A DNA stretch of 16,731 bases from DATJPR01 sp035506295 (GCA_035506295.1 DATJPR010000213.1:1-16731), one strand, 5' to 3'. Positions 1 to 6,678 are shown, counted from the first letter of the stretch. The notes: generated from the sequence alone by a model not told the origin. Made by a program: numbers and translations.

Positions 1-1
1 C

Positions 2-301
2 GTTGCGGAGCGTCGACGAATCGAGAAGGCGGGACATCATTCGTTCTCACCCGGGGGGCATGAAGGTGCGGGTCACAACGACGACCACAAGCATGCGGCG
101 ATGACGGCGCCTTTGGACGGCGTTCATGTTCTCGTCGCCCGCGGCATGGGCCTGGGTGCTCAGCAGCACCTTCTGTCGATCGGCGTAGAGCCGATTCTCA
201 CGGATCTTCACACGATTGACGAAGCTGTGGAGAGCTATCGAGCCGGGACGTTAGTGGACCGGCCTGAGCGGGTCCACGCGCATGGCCAACATCAGCATTG
301 A
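2..301 (+). CDS. NifX/NifB-type dinitrogenase Fe-Mo cofactor biosynthesis domain protein (3' part)
   Basis: The reading frame is open from the window edge, so the N-terminus is missing; about 99 residues remain. The C-terminal half carries motifs typical of the NifX/NifB/NafY cofactor-binding family (PF02579): VLVARGMGLGAQQHL, then GVEPILTDLHTIDEAVESY and a final LVDRPERVH. Small stand-alone members usually have a His-rich linker in the middle; here the stretch before the domain is rich in His (GHHSF, HEGAGHNDDHKH), and the tail ends HAHGQHQH, which suggests metal binding. In non-diazotrophs these small cytoplasmic proteins are mostly of unknown role, so nitrogen fixation should not be inferred. 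No other nif-like gene is visible. An internal ATG at 101 could be mistaken for a start, but homology clearly extends upstream of it. Family assignment is fairly sure; function is not. Confidence 0.75.
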   Translation, partial: VAERRRIEKAGHHSFSPGGHEGAGHNDDHKHAAMTAPLDGVHVLVARGMGLGAQQHLLSIGVEPILTDLHTIDEAVESYRAGTLVDRPERVHAHGQHQH

Positions 302-364
302 GGGAGGAGCTCGGCGCCGATTGCGTCCGGAGGGGAGGATTCAAAACTGGCGGTTCAATTGCAG

Positions 365-466
365 TTCGGCCAGAGACCAGGTGAGGTGGGTGAGTGGTCC
401 GTCCCGCCAGAGGCGGGACGAGATCTCGTCCCGATCTACCGATCGGGACGGACCGAAACCAACGGT
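365..466 (+). pseudogene. Truncated tRNA-Ser copy split by a palindromic element
   Basis: Bases 383-397 are identical to 610-624 of the intact tRNA-Ser downstream, and 453-466 are identical to 625-638; these blocks are adjacent in the real tRNA. Between them lies a 55-nt palindromic insert (398-452). Similarity also extends upstream of the tRNA: 365-382 resembles 593-609 with about three mismatches and one gap. After 466, in what would be the anticodon loop, similarity stops: there is no anticodon arm, variable arm, T arm or 3' acceptor. I read this as a duplicated 5' half plus leader of the tRNA gene, non-functional as a tRNA, later invaded by the repeat. Confidence 0.65.
398..452. repeat. 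55-nt multi-palindromic (REP/MITE-like) element inserted in the tRNA fragment
   Basis: The element contains four alternating GTCCC/GGGAC arms (401-405, 415-419, 428-432, 445-449). It can fold as two tandem hairpins: 400-408 with 412-420 (9 bp, loop AGA) and 427-436 with 441-450 (10 bp, loop TACC). Alternatively it can fold as a cruciform: an outer stem of 396-405 with 445-454 (10 bp, including the flanking GG/CC of the tRNA sequence) around the perfect 18-bp palindrome GGGACGAGATCTCGTCCC at 415-432. Removing 398-452 restores the tRNA 5'-half sequence exactly, so its boundaries are well defined, with insertion between GG and CC and no visible target duplication. It encodes no protein. Whether it is repeated elsewhere in the genome cannot be seen here; there is no second copy in the window. 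Confidence 0.8.
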
Positions 467-479
467 GTGAGACCTTACT

Positions 480-518
480 GCCCGCACAGCATGATCCCGA
501 AGCGGGCGTTTTTGTTTT
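480..518 (+). terminator. Putative rho-independent terminator
   Basis: A GCCCGC/GCGGGC stem (480-485 with 502-507) with a 16-nt loop is followed immediately by a T-rich tract, GTTTTTGTTTT (508-518). It would end transcription coming from the NifX-like gene and from across the tRNA fragment. The large loop lowers confidence. Confidence 0.5.
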
Positions 519-546
519 ACGGGACATCGTAAGCCGATCCACGTCG

Positions 547-577
547 TTGCATTCCTTCGCGTGGTTTCGTATCTTGG
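547..577 (+). promoter_or_regulatory. Candidate promoter of tRNA-Ser (TTG-N20-TATCTTGG)
   Basis: TTG at 547-549 and TATCTTGG at 570-577 are separated by exactly 20 nt. This resembles the Bacteroidetes -33 TTTG / -7 TAnnTTTG consensus, and initiation would fall about 20 nt before the tRNA 5' end. The same spacing recurs at four other gene starts in the window, which raises confidence. Confidence 0.55.
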
Positions 578-606
578 TGCCGTCGTTATGATTTCGACCA
601 AGACCC

Positions 607-696
607 GGAGAGGTGGGTGAGTGGCCGAAACCAACGGTTTGCTAAACCGTCGTAGGGGGTCAACCTCTACCGAGAGTTCGAATCTCTCCCTCTCCG
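607..696 (+). tRNA. tRNA-Ser (anticodon GCU)
   Basis: This is a complete class II tRNA of 90 nt. The acceptor stem is GGAGAGG (607-613) with CCTCTCC (689-695), and the discriminator is G696. The anticodon stem ACGGT/ACCGT (634-638, 646-650) encloses the loop TTGCTAA with anticodon GCT at 641-643. A long variable arm typical of tRNA-Ser follows. The T arm is GAGAG-TTCGAAT-CTCTC. The 3' CCA is not encoded. It decodes AGC/AGU serine codons. It has its own candidate promoter (547-577) and a hairpin just downstream (698-741). Confidence 0.97.
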
Positions 697-697
697 C

Positions 698-741
698 AAA
701 TGAAATCCCCCACTGCAGTCGCATGTGGGGGATCGTCATTT
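698..741 (+). terminator. Hairpin downstream of tRNA-Ser, probable terminator/processing signal
   Basis: A 9-bp stem, ATCCCCCAC/GTGGGGGAT (705-713 with 725-733, 11-nt loop), is extended by an outer AAATGA/TCATTT pairing (698-703 with 736-741). It begins right after the tRNA 3' end. There is no long T tract, so termination is likely but not certain. Confidence 0.55.
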
Positions 742-952
742 CTGGATCTCTCCCTCCCTGCGCACCGGTCAGCGGAATAACAGTCTGACGCAGTGCCTTC
801 CCTCACCCGAACCGAGGAGTTGGTGATAGCCCGCCGGCGCGAATAATCGTGATGTGAACTTCCCTATTTTGTGTACCCCGCCTTTGCCCAAAATCCCATT
901 TTGATGCGGTTTGATTTACGGGGGATAGGGTCAACACACAGCCCACCCGGCC
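742..952. other. Non-coding stretch between the tRNA and the ABC permease 3' end
   Basis: No ORF with coding character is visible on either strand. The only structure seen is a small inverted repeat, CAAAAT-CCC-ATTTTG (889-903), about 50 nt beyond the permease stop on the minus strand. It might serve as a weak 3' end signal but lacks a T tract in either direction. Confidence 0.4.
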
Positions 953-1780
953 CTACCGGTGTCGCCGCTGATGCACCTTTACCTGTGAAAAGTCCGCCCG
1001 GTTGAAGCGCTGCACGCTCAGACTGAAAAACAGAAAGCCCATCAATGCGACAATCACCAGCGCGAGGTGTGGGGTCACGACCGTCCCACCGAGATTGAAC
1101 GCGATGCCACTGCCGATCATGGATTCACGCGTCATCCCATCGGTCCCCAGGACCACAGCCCGGAAGGCCGCAGTGGTATACGTGAGCGGATTCAAGAAAA
1201 CGATCGGCCGAAGCATGTCGGGCAACACCGTTGTGGGGATATAGGCTCCGGAAAGGAAGGTCAACGGCAAAACAATGACCGACACCATCAACTGAAATGT
1301 CGTTGAGTTCTTCGAAAGTGTCGCCAGGTACAGTCCGAGGGAGGAGAAGGTTAAGCCAACCACAAGCATCACGCCGGTCATTGCCAGGAGCCGGAATAGG
1401 TCCATGGAAACGCCGATGAACATCCCGACAACCACAATCAGCATTCCCTGAAGCACAGCGATCACACTCGCGGACGCGATTTGCCCGAGGGAAATTTGCC
1501 ACCGCGCAATTGGTGATACCATGATCTCCCTCATGAACCCGCTGGCTACGTCTTCGATGATATTCATCGAGTTGTTGAGCGCCGACTGAAATACCGTCAT
1601 GATGATGATCCCCGCCACGAGATAGTTCATTGGCTGGGCGATGCCTGTCGGAGCGGCCTTCATCACGAAGGAGAAGACAAAGAGAAAGAACCCCGACATC
1701 AGCAGCGTGAAGAAAAACCGCATCTTGTCTCTGCTGAAGGCGGTAAGATTGCGGATCAGTATTGCCTTGATCGCACGCAC
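953..1780 (-). CDS. ABC-2 type transporter permease (DrrB-like)
   Basis: This 275-residue integral membrane protein has about six hydrophobic segments (roughly residues 22-42, 53-70, 102-128, 133-155, 168-188 and 238-258). The layout is that of the ABC-2 family (PF01061), whose members export drugs, lipids or polysaccharides with a separate ATPase. The family-typical FMREIMVSPIARWQI segment lies on the cytoplasmic side after TM2, and SGAYIPTTVLPDMLRPIVFLNPLTY near the fifth segment matches the conserved DrrB/NodJ-type region. The start is GTG at 1780 (minus strand) and overlaps the ATPase stop by one base (TAGTG), with AGGAG placed just upstream inside the ATPase gene, so the two are translationally coupled. 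Together with the neighbour it forms a complete exporter; the substrate is unknown. Confidence 0.9.
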   Translation of the reverse strand: MRAIKAILIRNLTAFSRDKMRFFFTLLMSGFFLFVFSFVMKAAPTGIAQPMNYLVAGIIIMTVFQSALNNSMNIIEDVASGFMREIMVSPIARWQISLGQIASASVIAVLQGMLIVVVGMFIGVSMDLFRLLAMTGVMLVVGLTFSSLGLYLATLSKNSTTFQLMVSVIVLPLTFLSGAYIPTTVLPDMLRPIVFLNPLTYTTAAFRAVVLGTDGMTRESMIGSGIAFNLGGTVVTPHLALVIVALMGFLFFSLSVQRFNRADFSQVKVHQRRHR

Positions 1781-2703
1781 TATCTCCTGATCTCCTTTCC
1801 TGTGATCGCAATGAACACTTCGTTGAGAGTTCCTTTCCGAACCTCAAAATCGGCAATTGCGCCTTTGCATGCTGCAAGAAGGTCCAGCGTCTGATCTGTC
1901 CTGCTCAAACGAATGGTGATGAGGCCATCTGATTCAGAAGCGGGGATGCCCATGGTCTGCAGATAGCGGCGAATGGTCTCCGCATCCGTGGCTTTGATCT
2001 GTACGATATCTTTTGAATATGCCCGCTTTAAGTTGGCGGGAGTATCGTAGGCCACGATTCGGCCGTGATCCATAATGCCGATGGTGTCGCAAATCTCGGC
2101 CTCATCCATGTAGTGTGTTGTCAGGAACACCGTCATGTTCCTCTCCTTCTGCACCGCGCAGATATAGTCCCAGATGTGCGCCCTGGTCTGCGGGTCCAGC
2201 CCGGTTGTCGGCTCGTCAAGAAACAGCACCTTCGGAAAGTGAACGAGGCCGCGCGCGATCTCCGATCTCCGCTTCATTCCGCCGGAAAGTCCCTTGACCA
2301 GGGCCTTGCGCCACTCCTGGAGGCCGACAAGATCCAGTGCAAAATCAATTCTTCCTTTCACCTCCCGTGGAGGAACATCGTAGAAGTCGCAGTGTAGCCG
2401 AAGATTCTCTTCTACCGTCAGATTTGCATCCAGCGTCGATTCCTGGAAGACGATGCCGATATCTCGCCTCACGAGGGACTGTTCCGTTGAGACATCGTGC
2501 CCAGCAATGCTGAGCTTGCCGGAAGTCTTCTGAAGGATCGTGCACAGGGTGCTGATTGTAGTGGTCTTCCCGGCACCGTTTGGCCCGAGGAGTGCGAAGG
2601 TGGACCCTTCCTCCACGTTGAACGAGATATCGTCGACGGCTTTGTGATCGCCGAACGTTCTTGTGAAATTGGTAACTTCTATCATGTCGGACACGTTGCT
2701 CAT
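1780..2703 (-). CDS. ABC transporter ATP-binding protein (DrrA-like)
   Basis: This 307-residue cytoplasmic ATPase energises the permease encoded next to it. Walker A is GPNGAGKTT (residues 40-48), the Q-loop is VFQES (Q87), the signature is LSGGM (139-143), Walker B is VLFLDE (159-164), the D-loop is GLD, and the switch His is H197 in LTTHYMDEAE. The roughly 80-residue C-terminal extension after the nucleotide-binding domain ends GTLNEVFIAITG, as in DrrA/CcmA-type drug-export ATPases. The ATG at 2703 is chosen with a weak purine-rich AGGCAGA in front; an alternative in-frame ATG six codons in has no better ribosome site. The 1-nt overlap with the permease indicates a two-gene operon. Family is certain; exported compound unknown. 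Confidence 0.95.
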   Translation of the reverse strand: MSNVSDMIEVTNFTRTFGDHKAVDDISFNVEEGSTFALLGPNGAGKTTTISTLCTILQKTSGKLSIAGHDVSTEQSLVRRDIGIVFQESTLDANLTVEENLRLHCDFYDVPPREVKGRIDFALDLVGLQEWRKALVKGLSGGMKRRSEIARGLVHFPKVLFLDEPTTGLDPQTRAHIWDYICAVQKERNMTVFLTTHYMDEAEICDTIGIMDHGRIVAYDTPANLKRAYSKDIVQIKATDAETIRRYLQTMGIPASESDGLITIRLSRTDQTLDLLAACKGAIADFEVRKGTLNEVFIAITGKEIRR

Positions 2704-2765
2704 TCTGCCTGGATGTGTTAGAGTCTCCTGCCAAAGATCTGTCGGTTGCCGAATCAGCAGCCCTC

Positions 2766-2791
2766 ATTATATAAGACGATTCAGTTGACAA
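2766..2791 (-). promoter_or_regulatory. Weak candidate promoter for the ABC exporter
   Basis: On the minus strand TTGTCA (2791-2786) is followed after 14 nt by a perfect TATAAT (2771-2766), about 62 nt before the ATPase start. The spacer is short for a sigma70-type promoter, and the site does not show the TTG-N20-TAnnTT pattern seen elsewhere in the window, so it is tentative. Confidence 0.25.
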
Positions 2792-2899
2792 TTTATTGTA
2801 GCTCACGGCTGAAACTCTGCCTGGCCCAGGGAATATTGATGCCTTCGGGAGTAATCAATCTTTTTGCCTCAGCCCGAGCAGGCTTTGTGTCCAGGAGGC

Positions 2900-2930
2900 T
2901 TGTTGATTCCCCGGCATTTTCCTACCTTGC
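2900..2930 (+). promoter_or_regulatory. Candidate promoter of the coiled-coil protein gene (TTG-N20-TACCTTGC)
   Basis: TTG at 2900-2902 and TACCTTGC at 2923-2930 are separated by 20 nt, with the coding start 54 nt downstream. The pattern matches the other TTG-N20-TA sites in this window. Confidence 0.45.
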
Positions 2931-2983
2931 CCCCGAAAAACGCACGCAATTCACCCCACTATTTTTTCCCCGGAGGTACTCAC

Positions 2984-3691
2984 ATGACCATCAGTAATAA
3001 GAGCATGCGCATACCGAAAATTGTGCTGGCGGCGTTCATCGCCCTCTCCGCCGGCACTGCCTTTTGCCAGACCGTCCACCTCGGGGTTGTCTCGCAGGTC
3101 GACACCTTTGCGGTAGTTGTTTCTCCAAGGCCCGTCGAGGTGATAAAGAAGGATGTCGAGGCCGCTCAAGCCAACAGTGCCCATGCCAAATCATGGCTCC
3201 AGGCGGCGACGGCGTCGGTGCAGAAGCTCGACACACAGATCGAAGTCAAGAAGAAGGAGATTGACACGCTCGCGGCATTGCAGGATTCTGCCGACGCCCA
3301 CAATAATGATGTGGAGGTCGCGGCCTTGAAAGCGCAGTCGAAGGGCGTGGAAAAAATTGTCGACCTCCTGAAGGAGCAGAAGAAAATGCACGAGCTCGAA
3401 GTCGACGCGGCCCAGGCCACGATCGACCATGCCGATGCAGCAGCGGCCGCCCTCGCACAGGAAATCGCACTGGCACAGAAACGACAGGAGCATGAATCCG
3501 CGGTCAAATCCAAGGCGGCACCGGCCTCTATCGCGATCATCGACAAGGCAGTTCGGGAACTGGAAATCAACGTCCTTGACCTCCAGTCAAAAAGTCTGAA
3601 AAAGCAGGATCGCTGTGTTTCGTGTCAGCAAGATCTGGTGAGCCAGCAGTCGGACGTTGCCGAAGCTCAGGCAAAGATCCGCGAGCCGTAG
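2984..3691 (+). CDS. Exported alpha-helical coiled-coil protein of unknown function
   Basis: The start at 2984 is preceded by a strong GGAGGT 7 nt upstream and gives a clean signal peptide (residues 1-28, hydrophobic IVLAAFIALSAGTAF) ending before Gln29; the open frame extends further upstream but without a signal sequence at its start. The product is 235 residues. After a short segment (THLG-type beta-like start, about 29-45) nearly all of the mature chain is Ala/Lys/Glu/Gln-rich and heptad-like (about 50-230), so a long periplasmic coiled coil is likely. A CVSC pair near the C-terminus (RCVSCQQ) could form a disulfide or bind metal. I do not recognise a family. It may be a structural or adaptor protein, like the helical hairpins of secretion-system periplasmic proteins, but nothing nearby proves this. 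Its stop lies 1 nt from the stop of the convergent gene. Confidence 0.75.
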   Translation: MTISNKSMRIPKIVLAAFIALSAGTAFCQTVHLGVVSQVDTFAVVVSPRPVEVIKKDVEAAQANSAHAKSWLQAATASVQKLDTQIEVKKKEIDTLAALQDSADAHNNDVEVAALKAQSKGVEKIVDLLKEQKKMHELEVDAAQATIDHADAAAAALAQEIALAQKRQEHESAVKSKAAPASIAIIDKAVRELEINVLDLQSKSLKKQDRCVSCQQDLVSQQSDVAEAQAKIREP

Positions 3692-3692
3692 T

Positions 3693-4802
3693 CTACCGGT
3701 TCGTCCCCGATTGAAATCGCTCGACCTCCTTCAAGAGGTCATCCAGGCCGGCATAGGGCTTGTACACGAATCGCACCGCGAACGTCCGTCTCTCGCCTGC
3801 CTTCTGCGGACCTGATTGAATCGAAAAATCCGCAGCCGGTCGACGGAGGGCCTGGTTGCCGCTCGCGGAGATCCATGGGGAGAATTGTCCCTCTGTGGGT
3901 TTGCGGAAAATCCAGAGCGCGACATAATCGTCCACGAAACCGAAGAAGAAATTATCGAACGATGTGAGGGTCCCGGGCCTGAACCCCGCGCGTTCCGTCA
4001 AGGCGCGTGAATCCGGCGATTCAACGATTGCTTGCCGCCGCACCGGGTTGTCGGTGAGGAACTCGTACCACTGCTTGCCTTCAGGATCGCACGGTCGAAA
4101 ATACGTCCCGCTGCCGCTGCCGTTGTGACCGGCGCTGGTCATTTCGAGCCACGACGTATGCGCCATGTCGCATGTCTTCCCGCGCAGATAGAGCGAAGTG
4201 TTCTGCACGAATAGCATATACGAGGCCCAAAAGGTACTGGAGGACTGGATGTCCGAATCGGGCCAGGTCGTAATCGTCTGATCGATGTGGTCGTCCTCAA
4301 GGTGGTATGTTATCTCAGCGTTCAACCCGGCAGCTTCGGAACCAGCCTGGGCGAGCCGGACCGTGTGCCCATCAATGCTGTTAAGAATTATTGGCGCAAC
4401 CCGGGGTGCATTCCACAAGTCGGCGCGCTTTCCCATTCTCGGTGTCGTGCTGGAACATTCGTAGTCCAAGCCCGCAGGCGCGAAGATGTCCCGCCCTTGT
4501 CCCGTCGCGACCAGGGATGCAATCCCGTTGTATCCCGGCAGCGGGGCGTAGTCGACCGAGTTGATCCGGGGAGCATTGTCCACGATCCGCACTCGCAAGT
4601 GTTCGTTCACAAGCAAGACCCCCGGCATCACAAAACTGGCGCTATCACCGAAAGTCACATCTGATATTCTTGCATCTTTCGCGATGTGATCCCCGCCCTT
4701 TAAGGCTGCGAAAGACACAGTTCCGAGTGATGAGCATGCAAGGTACGCGGCCGTTGTTATGATTGCGGCTGGCCGCACCCGTCGGATCCGTCTTTGTTTC
4801 AT
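3693..4802 (-). CDS. Exported protein of unknown family, beta-rich, possibly a mutarotase-like fold
   Basis: The ATG at 4802 is preferred over one 22 codons upstream (4868) because it begins a proper Sec signal peptide (MKQRRIRRVRP, then AAIITTAAYLACSSLGTVSFA) and has GGAAGG just upstream. The product is 369 residues. The mature part reads as alternating beta strands with aromatic and Gly-rich turns: NEHLRVRIVDNAPRINSV near the start, a FAPAGLDYEC segment, a central YHLEDDHIDQTITTWPDSD, and FDNFFFGFVDDYVALWIFR near the C-terminus. This pattern recalls galactose-mutarotase-like or polysaccharide-lyase-like beta-sandwich proteins that handle sugars, but no diagnostic motif is present and I do not assign a function. 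It is monocistronic and convergent with the coiled-coil gene, with only 1 nt between the stops and no terminator between them. Confidence 0.7.
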   Translation of the reverse strand: MKQRRIRRVRPAAIITTAAYLACSSLGTVSFAALKGGDHIAKDARISDVTFGDSASFVMPGVLLVNEHLRVRIVDNAPRINSVDYAPLPGYNGIASLVATGQGRDIFAPAGLDYECSSTTPRMGKRADLWNAPRVAPIILNSIDGHTVRLAQAGSEAAGLNAEITYHLEDDHIDQTITTWPDSDIQSSSTFWASYMLFVQNTSLYLRGKTCDMAHTSWLEMTSAGHNGSGSGTYFRPCDPEGKQWYEFLTDNPVRRQAIVESPDSRALTERAGFRPGTLTSFDNFFFGFVDDYVALWIFRKPTEGQFSPWISASGNQALRRPAADFSIQSGPQKAGERRTFAVRFVYKPYAGLDDLLKEVERFQSGTNR

Positions 4803-5126
4803 GATTGCCTTCCCGGGGTGTCCCTTGTGACTCGAAATCTGATCTTCGTTGTTGGTGACCGCTGTCACATTTTCTCCAGCCGATATCCCCTGGGAGAAGA
4901 TCGCAAAACAGGATTTGAAGTGCCGGGGAAAATCTGACTCCCATCTGTCACCATCACCCCGCCAATTTCTTCATAATTACCCCAACCTTGCACTGGCATG
5001 ATCATTGGAGTCCTTTACCATAGATATTCGTGCGCAGCACTCTACCGCGTGTGCAGAGAAAATGTACCCGGCCGTGGGTCATTGGGTAAGACCGTTGGAG
5101 CTGCGCCAAAGGGAAAGGAGACTCCC
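4803..5126. other. Divergent intergenic region with small inverted repeats
   Basis: This 324-nt non-coding region holds the control sequences of two divergent genes. Inverted repeats seen are GTGAC-CGCT-GTCAC (4855-4868) and TTCTCC/GGAGAA (4872-4877 with 4893-4898). They lie 50-100 nt upstream of the leftward gene and could be operator-like or leader hairpins. No site with the TTG-N20-TAnnTT pattern stands out in either direction. No coding sequence is supported here; an upstream extension of the rightward frame begins in this region but lacks a signal sequence and ribosome site. Confidence 0.4.
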
Positions 5127-5606
5127 ATGAAATCACTGCGTATTCTGGCGCTGGCATCGATCAGCGTGATCTTCCTGTTTGGAGGTTGTTCCAAAGGTCC
5201 TGAGAAAGGCGTCGGTGTATTCCGGGTCGCTCAGGCCGTCATACGAAACACGGTTACCCTCCAGCAATCGCAGAAGGACTGCGATGAATTCGTGGGTATC
5301 TCCAATGACTGTCGGACCTTCAATCGGTACGACAATGCCGGAGCTCTTGTGGGCTCGGTCCAAAACCTTGAACGGCGACACGACGGCACCTGGTCCGGTA
5401 CCGATACGAGAGACGGTGCGAAATACCAGATCATCTTCAACGACCAGCAAGATCAGTACGTCTTCGCGGTCACAAACCTCGATCAAAAGAGCTGCACGAT
5501 ATACGTGATTCCGAAAGGCCCCCAGAGCTGGGACAGCTGGGATCATTTCCTCGCATCGACCGGTTCGGGCCACGATTCGCATCAGACTTCGACGGCGAGG
5601 ATGTAG
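5127..5606 (+). CDS. Small predicted lipoprotein of unknown function
   Basis: The start at 5127 is set by AAAGGAG 6 nt upstream and by the lipoprotein signal MKSLRILALASISVIFLFGGC, whose lipobox FGGC places the lipidated Cys at residue 21. The product is 159 residues. The residue after Cys is Ser followed by Lys-Gly, so the acidic lipoprotein export signal used for surface exposure in Bacteroidetes is not evident; a periplasm-facing location is more likely. The mature domain carries three further Cys (in DCDEF, NDCRTF and KSCTIY), a WSGTDTRDG turn and likely a small beta fold. No known family is recognised. It stands alone between a divergent and a convergent gene and has a hairpin after its stop. 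Confidence 0.75.
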   Translation: MKSLRILALASISVIFLFGGCSKGPEKGVGVFRVAQAVIRNTVTLQQSQKDCDEFVGISNDCRTFNRYDNAGALVGSVQNLERRHDGTWSGTDTRDGAKYQIIFNDQQDQYVFAVTNLDQKSCTIYVIPKGPQSWDSWDHFLASTGSGHDSHQTSTARM

Positions 5607-5617
5607 TTCCGACACTA

Positions 5618-5666
5618 CCCCCATGGTTGCGCGATGAGCAACATGGTGTCTCGTTCACCATGGGGG
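5618..5666. terminator. Hairpin between convergent genes, possible bidirectional terminator
   Basis: A perfect 10-bp inverted repeat, CCCCCATGGT / ACCATGGGGG (5618-5627 with 5657-5666), with a 29-nt loop sits 11 nt after the lipoprotein stop and about 37 nt beyond the stop of the convergent esterase. There is no clear T tract on either side, so it may terminate only weakly or protect 3' ends. Confidence 0.45.
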
Positions 5667-5703
5667 GATGGCTGTGTTTCGACTGCCACGGGCGTAGGAC
5701 AGA

Positions 5704-6618
5704 CTATTGCCCCTGCGGCAGTATGCCATGCTTCTGGAGGAATGCCCTCATCGCGGCGAAGCAGTGTACGTACTCGGCATGGCTGAATCCGCCATGATTG
5801 CCGCCCGGTACGGTGATCAGCACGTTATCGACGCCCGCCGCATCAAGCGCCTTCTTTAATCGCACCGCCTGCTGATAGGGGACAAGCTGGTCCTTGTCTC
5901 CGTGGACCGTGAACACCGGCGGGGAGCTCTTCCTGACGTACGTCAAAGGCGACACTCTCTTTGCCACGCTCTCCCGGTCCGGCAAAGCGCCTAGCCAGGA
6001 GACGGCATAGTCCTGGCGGTTTGGCCCGGAGAGCAGCTCGTTCACATCGGTGATGCCGAACCAATTGACGATCGCATTGACGTGCAGGTTCGGGATAGTC
6101 CCTTCCCATTCTTTCGACGCGTCGAACCCATCGCCGGATTCGAGCAACCCGGTCATGAGGGCGAGATGCCCCCCTGCAGAGCCTCCTGTCACAATGACGC
6201 GGCTTGTATCGAAGTGGTACTTCCCTGCGTTGCGAAACACCCACTCCAGGGCCAGCCTGCAATCCTCGACTGCTGCGGGTGCGAATGCGACACGCGCCAT
6301 GCGATACTCCACATTCACGACGGAGAATCCCATTGCGATGAACGGGACGCACTCGAGCGTTCGATCCTCCTTGGTTCCCGCGACCCAACCGCCGCCGTGG
6401 ATAACGACCGCCACCGGGGACGCTTCGCCATGGCGGATGTAGGCGTCGAGCTTGCACTCGTAATTGCTCGCCGTGGAATACACGACGTTCGGCACCACCG
6501 TATAGTCGAATTCGTAGTGTAACGCGGCGTCCAGGGCAGGGGGAATGACGTCCTGCGAGAACGCCATCGACGATGCGATCGCCAGAAAAGTGGCAACGGC
6601 GAAGATGAAACGATGCAT
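5704..6618 (-). CDS. Secreted alpha/beta hydrolase, acetyl/feruloyl-esterase type (BD-FAE/HSL-like)
   Basis: This is a 304-residue carboxylesterase of the alpha/beta-hydrolase fold. The oxyanion motif HGGGW follows the first core strands; the nucleophile is Ser147 in GGSAGG; Asp243 in HGDKDQLVPY and His275 in GGNHGGF complete the triad. Such enzymes remove acetyl or aromatic esters from plant polysaccharides, which fits the adjacent glycosidase operon. The start at 6618 is chosen because AGGAG lies 6 nt upstream and it begins a signal peptide (residues 1-21, ending SMAFS before Gln22); the open frame runs 20 codons further upstream without a signal. It is transcribed divergently from the glycosidase operon, with a candidate promoter at 6678-6648. 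Substrate is inferred, not shown. Confidence 0.88.
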   Translation of the reverse strand: MHRFIFAVATFLAIASSMAFSQDVIPPALDAALHYEFDYTVVPNVVYSTASNYECKLDAYIRHGEASPVAVVIHGGGWVAGTKEDRTLECVPFIAMGFSVVNVEYRMARVAFAPAAVEDCRLALEWVFRNAGKYHFDTSRVIVTGGSAGGHLALMTGLLESGDGFDASKEWEGTIPNLHVNAIVNWFGITDVNELLSGPNRQDYAVSWLGALPDRESVAKRVSPLTYVRKSSPPVFTVHGDKDQLVPYQQAVRLKKALDAAGVDNVLITVPGGNHGGFSHAEYVHCFAAMRAFLQKHGILPQGQ

Positions 6619-6647
6619 GAGAGCTCCTGATGTGAGTTTCCGATGCA

Positions 6648-6678
6648 GGAAACTACGCATCTGTTTCCTGATAGGCAA
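6648..6678 (-). promoter_or_regulatory. Candidate promoter of the esterase gene (TTG-N20-TAGTTTCC)
   Basis: On the minus strand TTG (6678-6676), a 20-nt spacer and TAGTTTCC (6655-6648) lie 30 nt ahead of the start codon. The geometry is the same as the other TTG-N20-TA sites in the window. Confidence 0.45.

Noticed and set aside
2..301. Evidence for nitrogen fixation
   Set aside because: The small NifX/NifB-type domain is widespread in non-diazotrophs, and no nifHDK or other nif gene is visible.
365..480. Functional intron-containing or split tRNA
   Set aside because: The copy lacks the anticodon arm, variable arm, T arm and 3' acceptor, so no tRNA can be made even if the insert were removed.
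341..739. Minus-strand ORFs across the tRNA and palindrome (also 198-542)
   Set aside because: They run through an intact tRNA gene and a hairpin repeat and show no protein-like features.
2785..2813. Plus-strand TTGACA at 2785-2790 as a promoter for the coiled-coil gene
   Set aside because: No acceptable -10 or -7 element lies 16-20 nt downstream; the site at 2900-2930 fits better.
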